A DNA stretch of 64,000 nt from an uncultured Propionibacterium sp. (lineage in GTDB: Bacteria; Actinomycetota; Actinomycetes; Propionibacteriales; Propionibacteriaceae): positions 1 through 64,000 of the forward strand of contig CALHWB010000037.1 of assembly GCA_938036835.1 (NCBI GenBank), read 5' to 3'. Shown here one piece after another: positions 51,707-59,509 of this stretch. A program made the position numbers and the translations under genes. The notes beneath the pieces are model-generated. The model did no database searches, was not told the origin of the DNA, and saw nothing but the letters and a program-made list of their open reading frames with translations. How positions within the stretch are numbered: the first letter of the stretch is position 1; every line of letters starts with the position of its first letter.

Positions 51707-52545
51707 GCCCTAGCATCGCCACCACCATGCAGGCGGCCGCCAGCGCACTGGCCAGGCCCCAGCGCATCGACGCGGCCACCCCGATCCGGGTCGGGGTCGA
51801 TCTGGGCACCGCCTGCACCGTCATCGTGGTCACCGACGAACAGGGCAGGCCGTTGGCGGCGGCAAACCAGTTCGCCGATGTGGTGCGCGACGGCATCGTC
51901 TGGGATTTCGCCGGAGCGATGGATGTGGTGCGGGGCTTGAAAACCAGACTGGAGGAAGACACCGGACGCGAACTCGGCCAGGGGGCGGTCACCGTCCCAC
52001 CCAGCACCTCAAACTCCGACCACCGCGCCCACCGCTATGTGATCGAGGGCGCCGGCATCGAATGCGATGCGGTCGTGGACGAGACCACCGCCGCGAATGC
52101 GGTGCTGGGGGTGCGCGATGGCGCGGTGGTCGACATCGGTGGTGGCACCACCGGCGTGGCGATCCTGCGCGGCGGCGAGCTGGTGCGCACCGTGGACGAG
52201 CCCAGCGGCGGCACCCACCTGTCATTGGTCATTGCCGGAGCCCGCAAGATCTCCTTCGAGCAGGCCGAGAAACTCAAGATGAATCCCGAGCTGCATGCCG
52301 AGCTGCTGCCGATCGTGCGTCCCACCCTGCAGAAGATCGCCACCATCGTGCGTGCAGCGGTACGCGGCGAACGAATCCGGCAGATCCATCTCGTCGGGGG
52401 TACCGCGGCGTTCACCGGTATCGCCGGCATCATGAGCGAGGTCACCGGGTTGCCCAGCATCGTGGCGCCCGAGCCCATGCTGGTCACCCCGCTCGGGGTG
52501 GCCAGTTGGGCCAATCCGATCCCTGGGAAAGGAGATCCCCGGTGA
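51703..52545 (+). CDS. eutJ: EutJ, Hsp70/actin-like ethanolamine utilisation protein
   Basis: The 280-residue ATPase fold shows IRVGVDLGTACTVIVVTDE, the linking segment AVDETTAANAV written as VVDETTAANAVLGV, VVDIGGGTTGVAILRGGEL and IHLVGGTAAFTGIAGIM. EutJ is thought to act as a chaperone in lyase or shell assembly; direct proof is limited. It starts at ATG 51703 inside the end of eutT, and its TGA overlaps the next GTG, so the three genes are translationally coupled. Confidence 0.92.
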   Translation: MSPSIATTMQAAASALARPQRIDAATPIRVGVDLGTACTVIVVTDEQGRPLAAANQFADVVRDGIVWDFAGAMDVVRGLKTRLEEDTGRELGQGAVTVPPSTSNSDHRAHRYVIEGAGIECDAVVDETTAANAVLGVRDGAVVDIGGGTTGVAILRGGELVRTVDEPSGGTHLSLVIAGARKISFEQAEKLKMNPELHAELLPIVRPTLQKIATIVRAAVRGERIRQIHLVGGTAAFTGIAGIMSEVTGLPSIVAPEPMLVTPLGVASWANPIPGKGDPR

Positions 52546-53168
52546 GCGATCGGACACCGTTCCAGCTGCGGGCCTTCTGCCACCTGGACCGTATCCAACC
52601 CCAGTTCGCCGCTTTCGTCGGCGCCATCTCCATGGGCTCACCGCCGGTGGAGGGGATGAGTAGCCTGTATGTCGAAATGTCCCCCGGCAACTGGGTGTTC
52701 CGAATCGTCGATCAGGTACTGAAGGCCGTGGACGTGCAGCCCGGGGCACAACTGGTCGAACGCCAGTTCGGCATGTTCGAGGTGCACTCGGCCGAGCAGT
52801 CGGAGGTGCTGCGGGCCGGCGAAGTCGTGCTAGAAATCCTCGAATTGCAGGCCGACAGCCGGATCGCACCGCAGATTGCGTCCGAGCAGATCATCACCAA
52901 TGTGCACCCCTACCAGGCGCAGGTGCTGAACCGTACCAACCGGGGCACCATGATCGAGGGCGGCCAAACCATGCTCGTGATGGAGGTCGAACCGGCCGCC
53001 TACATCACCCTAGCCGCCAACGAGGCCGAGAAGGCCGCGAACGTCTTCCTGAACCACATGAGCAGCGTAGGGGTCTACGGGCGCATGTGGCTGTCGGGCA
53101 CCGAGGCCGACATCGTCGCTGCGCATCAGGCGGCGGCCACAGCCATCAACCAGGTCACCGGGCGATAG
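52542..53168 (+). CDS. Tandem-BMC-domain shell protein (BMC-T)
   Basis: The 208-residue protein starts at GTG 52542, overlapping the eutJ stop. The N-terminal half (LRAFCHLDRIQPQFAAFVG, EGMSSLYVEMSPGNWVFRI, VDQVLKAVDVQPGAQLVER) and C-terminal half (LVMEVEPAAYITLAANEAEKA split as EPAAYITLAANEAEK, then GVYGRMWLSGTEADIVAAHQ) are each BMC-like, so it should form pseudohexameric trimers. It is not EutL or PduB. The first half is divergent. It gives the operon a second type of trimeric tile, perhaps with a different pore. Confidence 0.83.
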   Translation: MSDRTPFQLRAFCHLDRIQPQFAAFVGAISMGSPPVEGMSSLYVEMSPGNWVFRIVDQVLKAVDVQPGAQLVERQFGMFEVHSAEQSEVLRAGEVVLEILELQADSRIAPQIASEQIITNVHPYQAQVLNRTNRGTMIEGGQTMLVMEVEPAAYITLAANEAEKAANVFLNHMSSVGVYGRMWLSGTEADIVAAHQAAATAINQVTGR

Positions 53169-53178
53169 GAGGCCCAGC

Positions 53179-53550
53179 ATGTCACGACGGATTCTGACGA
53201 AAACCAGCATCGACGAACTGCTCGGCGCCGGCCGCACCGAACTGCAATTGCAGGCCGGTGACATTGTCACCGACCTGGCCCGCGAACACGCCCAGCAACG
53301 CGGCCTGCGACTGATCCCGGCAGCCGGTGGGCTGCGGGCCGGCTCCCCAGCCCCGGTGGCCGCGGAGCCGACGGAGCCTCCCGCAGGGACCGCCGCCGAG
53401 GCGAAACGGGCCGGCTCCCCAGCCCCGGTGGCCGCGGAGCCGACGGAATCTCCCGAAGAAACCGCCGCCGAAGTGAAGCGGGCGGTGATCGCGGCCCTCG
53501 GCCACGAACCGGCCGATCTGGACGCCATCATCGCCCGCGTCGTGCGCTGA
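53179..53550 (+). CDS. Small BMC-operon protein with EutQ/EutT-like N-terminal module and duplicated linker
   Basis: The 123-residue protein starts at ATG 53179 behind GATAGGAGG. Residues 1-48 (SRRILTKTSIDELLGAGRT, LQLQAGDIVTDLAREHAQQ, RGLRLIPA) match the N-terminal modules of the neighbouring EutQ and EutT. Residues about 53-100 are two 24-residue copies beginning RAGSPAPVAAEPTE, and the last 25 residues (EVKRAVIAALGHEPADLDAII, shortened) form an amphipathic helix reminiscent of encapsulation peptides. There is no catalytic domain. It looks like a linker or adaptor. I know no characterised homologue. Confidence 0.75.
   Translation: MSRRILTKTSIDELLGAGRTELQLQAGDIVTDLAREHAQQRGLRLIPAAGGLRAGSPAPVAAEPTEPPAGTAAEAKRAGSPAPVAAEPTESPEETAAEVKRAVIAALGHEPADLDAIIARVVR
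53335..53478 (+). repeat. 72-bp tandem duplication in the small BMC-operon gene
   Basis: Two in-frame 72-bp units (53335-53406, 53407-53478) encode 24-residue repeats. The first 41 bases are identical between the copies (from CGGGCCGGCTCCCC), and the remainder differs by several bases, mostly changing Pro/Ala to Ser/Glu. The high identity points to a recent duplication. Confidence 0.9.
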
Positions 53551-53563
53551 GGAGGAGCAAAGC

Positions 53564-55624
53564 GTGAGCACCGAGTCCGGACGTCCGGCGGTCTACCTGT
53601 GTCCCACTGGACGCTGCCCGCAGCTGCTGCAACTGCTGGCCGGGTTGCTGCCGGAATTGCAGCGTCGCCACGGGCAGGTGGGGGTGTTCCGGCCGATAGT
53701 CGCCGACCCCGGCGACGACCAGGTGTTGTCTGCGGCGCTGGAACAGATCGCGGCGCGCAGCGGCATCGAGCATTGGGGCACCACCGCCAACGAGATCCTG
53801 CGCAATCCGACGGCTGCGCTGTCCCAGGTGATCGACCGGTACGCCGGGTGCGCTGCCAACTATGCCGCGATGCTGGTATTGGGCAGCGAGTACGACTGCT
53901 CGCTGGCACCCGTCGAGTTCACCTGGAACACCCGGATCTCGGCGAACATCGACGTGCCGATGATTCTCGTGGTACCCGCTACCGGCGGTGCCGCCGAAAC
54001 CGTCCAGCGGGCCGAGGTGGCCATCGACGAGGCCACCCGCAACCACGCGCAGGTGCTTGGGGTTTTGGCCACCCGCAGCGTGGATCGGCAATTGACCGCC
54101 GCCGATCTGGCCGCCTTGCCGGTGCCGGCGTACGTGGTGGACGAGATCACCGATCGGGCCAGCGACCTGGCCGCCGCCCTGAACCCGCTCGGCGGCCGCG
54201 TGGTGGCCGGGGCGGCCGAATTGGCCGGATTGCGCAGCAGCGACCTGCTGATCGCCGACATGGGCCTAGTCAACCTGCTGCCGCTGCTGCGGGGCGATCG
54301 GACCGTGCTGTTCTCCGCCGATCGCAAGTCGATCCCCCTGGGTATCCTGATCGGTGCGGCCGCCGGCCGTTTCCCGCTCCCCGGCGCGGCCATCGCAGCC
54401 GGCCCCTGGCAGTTGTCGGAAGACCTGGTGCGGCTGTGGCAGCAACTGGCTCCCACGGTCCCGCTGATTCGCACCGAACACACCACCGAGCAGGTTCACC
54501 TGAGCCTGCAGGGCCACGGCCTGGCGCCGTCCCGGCTGAACACGGTGCAGATTCACCGAGCCCGGCGGCTGTTCGCCGAGCAGGTCGATCAGGACGCGCT
54601 GCTGGATGCCTCGCGGATCGCCGGCGGCGATGGCGTGGTCACCCCGTTGATGTTCGAGCATCGGCTGCTTACGGACGCTCGCCGGGCCGACCGGCATATC
54701 GTGTTGCCGGAAGGCGTGGAAGAACGCATCCTGCGGGCCGCTCACCGGCTGCTCGGCCAGGGTATCTGCCGGCTCACCCTGCTGGGCCGGCCAGCCGAGA
54801 TCGCCGATCGCGCGGCCGGGCTCGGGCTCGACATCTCGGCCGCCCAGCTGATCGAACCGGCCGGCAGCGAGTTACGTGAGCGATTCGCCGCCAAATATGC
54901 CGAATTGCGGGCCAAGAAGGGCATCACCATCGAGCAGGCTCGCGAACGGATGCTGGATGTCAGCTATTTCGGCACCATGATGGTCTATTCCGGGCTGGCC
55001 GATGGCATGGTGTCGGGTTCGGTCAACACCACCGCGCACACCATCCGTCCCGCCCTGGAGGTGATCAAGACCAGGCCGGGCGTCTCGGTGGTCTCGTCGG
55101 TTTTCCTGATGTGCCTGCCCGATCGGGTGCTGGTGTTCGGTGACTGCGCGGTCAATCCCAATCCGACCCCGGAACAGGTCGCCGACATCGCCATCAGCTC
55201 GGCGCTCACCGCTCGCCAGTTCGGTATCGAGCCCCGGGTCGCCATGATGTCCTATTCCACCGGCGACTCGGGCAGCGGGCCGGATGTGGAACTCACCATC
55301 GAAGCCACTCGCCTGGTGCGGGAACGGGCCCCCGAACTGGCGGTGGACGGGCCGCTGCAGTATGACGCCGCGGTGGAACCGAGCGTGGCCCGGACCAAAC
55401 TGCCGGATTCCCCGGTCGCCGGCCGGGCCACGGTGCTGATCTTCCCCGATCTGCAGACCGGCAACAACACCTACAAGGCGGTGCAGCGCAGCGCGGGAGC
55501 GCTGGCCATCGGGCCGGTGCTACAAGGCCTGAACAAGCCGGTCAACGACCTATCACGTGGAGCCCTGGTCAGCGACATCGTCAATACGGTGGCGATAACC
55601 GCGATCCAGGCGGGAATGGACTGA
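53564..55624 (+). CDS. pta: Phosphate acetyltransferase, full-length type
   Basis: The 686-residue enzyme turns acetyl-CoA and phosphate into acetyl phosphate and CoA. It has the N-terminal P-loop-like domain (the loop is degenerate, CPTGRCPQ), a DRTGG domain in the middle and the C-terminal catalytic PTA domain (ADRHIVLPEGVEERIL, GLADGMVSGSVNTTAHTIR, FGDCAVNPNPTPEQ, FPDLQTGNNTYKAVQRSAG). The start is GTG 53564 behind GAGGAG. Eut operons normally carry short EutD or PduL with a targeting peptide. This long form has no obvious encapsulation helix at either end. Confidence 0.95.
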   Translation: MSTESGRPAVYLCPTGRCPQLLQLLAGLLPELQRRHGQVGVFRPIVADPGDDQVLSAALEQIAARSGIEHWGTTANEILRNPTAALSQVIDRYAGCAANYAAMLVLGSEYDCSLAPVEFTWNTRISANIDVPMILVVPATGGAAETVQRAEVAIDEATRNHAQVLGVLATRSVDRQLTAADLAALPVPAYVVDEITDRASDLAAALNPLGGRVVAGAAELAGLRSSDLLIADMGLVNLLPLLRGDRTVLFSADRKSIPLGILIGAAAGRFPLPGAAIAAGPWQLSEDLVRLWQQLAPTVPLIRTEHTTEQVHLSLQGHGLAPSRLNTVQIHRARRLFAEQVDQDALLDASRIAGGDGVVTPLMFEHRLLTDARRADRHIVLPEGVEERILRAAHRLLGQGICRLTLLGRPAEIADRAAGLGLDISAAQLIEPAGSELRERFAAKYAELRAKKGITIEQARERMLDVSYFGTMMVYSGLADGMVSGSVNTTAHTIRPALEVIKTRPGVSVVSSVFLMCLPDRVLVFGDCAVNPNPTPEQVADIAISSALTARQFGIEPRVAMMSYSTGDSGSGPDVELTIEATRLVRERAPELAVDGPLQYDAAVEPSVARTKLPDSPVAGRATVLIFPDLQTGNNTYKAVQRSAGALAIGPVLQGLNKPVNDLSRGALVSDIVNTVAITAIQAGMD

Positions 55625-55640
55625 GAACAGGATGCAATAC

Positions 55641-56654
55641 ATGCAAGCCGCCGTCGTCACGCAATTCAGCCGCCCGCTGGAGTTGCGAGAGGTACCGGTG
55701 CCCGAGCCCGGCCCCGGCCAGGTGCTGGTACGCGTCCACGCCTGCGGGGTGTGCCATACCGACCTGCATGCCGTCCACGGCGACTGGCCCGACAAGCCAG
55801 AGCTGCCGCGGATTCCCGGGCACGAGGCGGTCGGTGAGGTGGTGCAGACCGGTGCCGGGGTCGACCAGTGCGCGATCGGCGACCGGGTCGGAGTGCCCTG
55901 GCTGCACTGGGCCTGCGGACGCTGCGAGCAATGCCTTTCGGGCTGGGAGACGCTGTGCAGGCGTCAGACCCGCAGCGGCTATGACGTGGACGGTGGGTTC
56001 GCCGAGTACGTGATCGCCGAGGCGGGCTTCCTGGCCCAGTTGCCCAGCGGACTCGACTACCTGCACGCCGCCCCGCTGATCTGTGCCGGGCTGACGGTCT
56101 ACAAGGGACTGATGATGGCCGACGCGGACCCGGGCGATTGGGTGCTGATCTCGGGGATCGGTGGGCTCGGGCATCTGGCGGTGCAATACGCCCGGGCGAT
56201 GGGCTATCAGGTGATCGCCGCCGATGTCGAGGATTCCAAACTCAACCTAGCCGCCAAACTCGGGGCCACCATGACGATCAATGTGCGCACCACCGACCCG
56301 ATCGGTTACCTGCAGCGGCGGATCGGCGGTGCCCATGCAGCCCTGGTGACCGCGGTCTCGCCGGTGGCGTTCGGGCAGGCCGTCGGCATGATGCGACCCG
56401 GCGGCACGGTGGTGCTGAACGGGCTGCCGCCCGGTGACTTCCCGCTGAACATCTACGACATGGTGATGCGGGCCATCACCATGCGTGGCTCGATCGTGGG
56501 CACCAGATTCGACCTGGACCGTGCCCTGCACCTGGCCGCCCAAGCCCGGATCGAGGCGACGGTGCATCCGGCCCGCCTAGCCAACATCAACGATGTGTTC
56601 GCTGACATGCAGCGCGCCGGGCTGCCCGGGCGTACGGTACTCGAAATGGGGTAA
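55641..56654 (+). CDS. Zinc-dependent alcohol dehydrogenase (AdhP-like)
   Basis: The 337-residue medium-chain dehydrogenase has the catalytic zinc site (ACGVCHTDLHA, PGHEAVGEV), the four structural-zinc cysteines (CGRCEQCLSGWETLC) and the Rossmann loop ISGIGGLGHLAVQYA. It would reduce acetaldehyde to ethanol with NADH, recycling NAD+ for EutE. Most eut operons use an iron-type EutG instead. No targeting helix is seen. I prefer ATG 55641, with AGGA 8 bases upstream and a standard MQAAVV start; ATG 55632 is 9 bases earlier. Confidence 0.92.
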   Translation: MQAAVVTQFSRPLELREVPVPEPGPGQVLVRVHACGVCHTDLHAVHGDWPDKPELPRIPGHEAVGEVVQTGAGVDQCAIGDRVGVPWLHWACGRCEQCLSGWETLCRRQTRSGYDVDGGFAEYVIAEAGFLAQLPSGLDYLHAAPLICAGLTVYKGLMMADADPGDWVLISGIGGLGHLAVQYARAMGYQVIAADVEDSKLNLAAKLGATMTINVRTTDPIGYLQRRIGGAHAALVTAVSPVAFGQAVGMMRPGGTVVLNGLPPGDFPLNIYDMVMRAITMRGSIVGTRFDLDRALHLAAQARIEATVHPARLANINDVFADMQRAGLPGRTVLEMG

Positions 56655-56661
56655 GCCGCCC

Positions 56662-58179
56662 ATGACCCGCGAGGTGATCAACAGTGTCGGCATCGACGTC
56701 GGCACATCGACAACCGAACTGGTGTTCAGCAGGTTGACCATCGAAAACCTGGCGGGCCCGGCTTCGGTGCCCCGGATCTCCATCACCGAGAAGCAGATCG
56801 CCTATCGCTCTGCCGTGCACACCACCCCACTGCTGCGTCCCGATCTGATAGATGCGGCGGCGTTGCGCCGGATCGTGCTCGCCGAATACACCCGCGCCGG
56901 GATACGACCCGATCAGGTGCGCACCGGGGCCGCCATCATCACCGGGGAAACCGCCCGCGCCGTCAACGCCGACCAGGTATTGGCCGCCCTCAGCGAACTC
57001 GCCGGCGACTTCGTGGTGGCCACCGCCGGGCCGGAACTGGAATCGGTACTGGCCGCGCGGGGCGCCGGCATCGACCGGTACTCCGAGCACTCCGGCGGCG
57101 TGATCGCAAACCTCGACATCGGCGGCGGCACCACCAATATCGCGGCCTATCGGCGTGGCCGGCTGCTGGGCACCTGCTGCCTGGACATCGGCGGCCGCCT
57201 GGTACGGATCGCCCCCAGTGGATCCGGAAACCCGGCCGTCGGGCTGGTGACCACCCCGATAGCCGAGCTGGCCCGGGCCAACGGCATCCAGTTGTCGGCC
57301 GGCGAGGATGCCGATCCGGGTAAACTGCTGGCAGTGGCCAGGCTGATGGCCCGGCAATTGGCGATGGCGCTGCGCCTGGTGCCCCAGGACGACTGCCACG
57401 CCAGGCTCTACACGAACACCGGACACCGGCTGCCGGCCTCGATCGTACCCACCGAGATCAGCTTCTCCGGTGGGGTGGCCGACCTGATCCGGCCCGGCCC
57501 GGTAGCCGACCCGTTCCGCTATGGCGACCTGGGGGTCCTGCTGGGGCAGGCCATCGCCGAGGACTCGGCCTTCGCGCGACTGGACTGGCATCGCGGCGCC
57601 GAAACCATCGGAGCCACCGTGGTGGGGGCCGGCGTGCACACCACCGAGATCTCCGGCTCGACCATCGAATATGCGGCTGCGCTGCTACCGCTGCGCAATG
57701 TGCCGATCATCCGGATCCCGCCCGACGCGGAAACCGAACCGGCGAAGCTGGCGAGCGAAATCTCCAGTCAACTGGCGATCCTGCACCCCGAGAGCGCGGC
57801 CGCCACGGTGGCGATCGCGTTCAGTGGGCGGCATGCCACCACATTCGCCCGGGTGCAGGCCTATGCCCGGGCGATTGCGCAGGCCGCGGAACCGGTGCTG
57901 GCCGGGCCGAATCCGCTGATCATCGTCCTGGAAAAGGACTGCGGCAAGGTTCTGGGGCAATCGCTGGCCGCCCTGCGCGGCCGCCGCGACGACGTGGTGT
58001 GCATAGATGGGGTGCAGACCACGAGCGGTGACTACATCGATATCGGACAACCAGTCGGCGCCGGGCGTGCGGTGCCGGTGGTGTTGAAGACGCTCGTCTT
58101 CAACGATCAACACCGAAACAATAGGAGGAGTGATGAGGCTCAGTACCAGCCTGAATGGGGTGATGTTCCGGTTCCGTGA
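56662..58179 (+). CDS. EutA-like lyase reactivating factor (copy 2)
   Basis: The 505-residue paralogue of EutA keeps the actin-fold loops (VGIDVGTSTTELVFSRL, TGETARAVNADQVL, NLDIGGGTTNIAAY) and an unusual pair of cysteines after the second loop (GTCCLDIGG). It is clearly diverged from copy 1. The last ~17 residues (SDEAQYQPEW...) lie beyond the normal end and are encoded in the 47 bases shared with the start of eutB2. ATG 56662 is the start; an upstream frame to 56593 runs inside the dehydrogenase gene. Being tied to eutB2, it probably reactivates that lyase. Confidence 0.9.
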   Translation: MTREVINSVGIDVGTSTTELVFSRLTIENLAGPASVPRISITEKQIAYRSAVHTTPLLRPDLIDAAALRRIVLAEYTRAGIRPDQVRTGAAIITGETARAVNADQVLAALSELAGDFVVATAGPELESVLAARGAGIDRYSEHSGGVIANLDIGGGTTNIAAYRRGRLLGTCCLDIGGRLVRIAPSGSGNPAVGLVTTPIAELARANGIQLSAGEDADPGKLLAVARLMARQLAMALRLVPQDDCHARLYTNTGHRLPASIVPTEISFSGGVADLIRPGPVADPFRYGDLGVLLGQAIAEDSAFARLDWHRGAETIGATVVGAGVHTTEISGSTIEYAAALLPLRNVPIIRIPPDAETEPAKLASEISSQLAILHPESAAATVAIAFSGRHATTFARVQAYARAIAQAAEPVLAGPNPLIIVLEKDCGKVLGQSLAALRGRRDDVVCIDGVQTTSGDYIDIGQPVGAGRAVPVVLKTLVFNDQHRNNRRSDEAQYQPEWGDVPVP

Positions 58180-59500
58180 CGTCAAAGACGTGCTGGCTAA
58201 GGCCAACGAGCCCAAATCGGGTGACCGGCTGACCGGGATAGCCGCAGAGACCGCAAGCGAACGGCTCGCGGCGAAGGTGGTGCTGTCGGAGCTTACGGTT
58301 GAGGACCTGACCGAGAATCCCACCGTGCCCTACGAGGACGATGAGGTCACCCGGGTCAACTGGGATGGATTGAACCAGCCGGGCTATCAGGCCATGAAAT
58401 CCAAGACCATCGGGGAACTGCGGGAATGGGTGCTCGACCAGCACACTAGCCCAGACACTCTGAAACGCTCGGGACGCTGCTTCACCGGGGAGGTAGCTGC
58501 CGCGGTGGCCAAGATCATGACCTCGATGGATCTGGTCTATGGCGCATCCAGATACAACTACATCACCCACTGCAATACCGAGATCGGGCACCGCGGCACG
58601 ATCTCCTACCGGGCGCAAACCAACTCCACCACCGACGATCCCGAAACGATCGTGCTCGGGCTGGCCGAGGCGGTCAGCTTCGGCTGTGGGGACGCCTGCC
58701 TGGGTATCAACCCGGTCAACGACGACGCGGCAAACACCAAAGCCATCGCCGAAGCGGTTTTCGGATTCATGGTGCGCAACGAGGTACCCACCCAGGTGGT
58801 GGTGCTGTCCCACATCACCACGCAGATGACGGCGCTGCAGCGGGGCGCCCCGCTGTCGATGGTCTTCCAATCGATAGCCGGTACCCAGGGGGCCAACGAC
58901 GACTTCGGGGTGAACCGGGCGCTACTCCAGGAGGCCTATGAGCTGGCCCGCACACAGGGGCAATGCCAGGGACCGAACCTGCTCTACTTCGAAACCGGGC
59001 AGGGCTCGGAGGTGTCCATCGGGCGCGACTGCGGTGTGGACGAAATGACCCTGGAGGCCCGCACCTACGGCTTCGGCAGGTTCTTCCGGCCCTTCATGGT
59101 CAACAACGTGTCCGGTTTCATCGGTCCGGAAACGATCTATGACGGCAAGGAGCTGATCCGGGCCAATCTGGAAGACCATTTCATGGGCAAATTCCTCGGT
59201 CTGCCGATGGGCATGGCGCCCTGCTGGACAAACCACACCTCGATCACCATGGACGACCAGCAGCAGGCCACCATGCTGCTGGCGCTGGCCGGGGCCACCT
59301 ACTACATGGGCGTGCCATTGGCCGACGATGTGATGCTGGCCTACCAGGACACCAGCTTCCACGACGATGCGACCCTGCGTGAACTGCTTGGCCGCACCGC
59401 CGCTCCCGAATTCCACCGCTGGATGGTCTCGCGAGAACTGTGCGATGAGCGTGGCGTGCTCACCGACAAGGCCGGCGATGGTTCCCTATTCATCAAGTGA
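58133..59500 (+). CDS. EutB-like cobalamin lyase large subunit, active-site variant (copy 2)
   Basis: This 455-residue protein is exactly as long as EutB copy 1. Counting from ATG 58133, Arg160 and Gln162 (SYRAQTNS), Asn193 (GINPV), Glu287 (YFETGQG) and GFIGPE are kept. The Asp362 that holds the amino group of ethanolamine in E. coli EutB is Ala362 (codon GCG at 59216-59218, in MGMAPCWTNH). The segment before Arg160 is also changed (THCNTEIGHRGTISYR). The cobalamin-binding region looks intact. The enzyme is probably active on a different small amino alcohol or diol, or is a regulatory paralogue. AGGAGG precedes the ATG, which lies inside the end of eutA2. Confidence 0.92.
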   Translation: MRLSTSLNGVMFRFRDVKDVLAKANEPKSGDRLTGIAAETASERLAAKVVLSELTVEDLTENPTVPYEDDEVTRVNWDGLNQPGYQAMKSKTIGELREWVLDQHTSPDTLKRSGRCFTGEVAAAVAKIMTSMDLVYGASRYNYITHCNTEIGHRGTISYRAQTNSTTDDPETIVLGLAEAVSFGCGDACLGINPVNDDAANTKAIAEAVFGFMVRNEVPTQVVVLSHITTQMTALQRGAPLSMVFQSIAGTQGANDDFGVNRALLQEAYELARTQGQCQGPNLLYFETGQGSEVSIGRDCGVDEMTLEARTYGFGRFFRPFMVNNVSGFIGPETIYDGKELIRANLEDHFMGKFLGLPMGMAPCWTNHTSITMDDQQQATMLLALAGATYYMGVPLADDVMLAYQDTSFHDDATLRELLGRTAAPEFHRWMVSRELCDERGVLTDKAGDGSLFIK

Positions 59501-59509
59501 GGATCCCCA

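Noticed and set aside
56593..56661. Longer N-terminus for EutA copy 2
   Set aside because: The added 23 residues lie within the dehydrogenase gene and have no EutA similarity; ATG 56662 gives the normal start.
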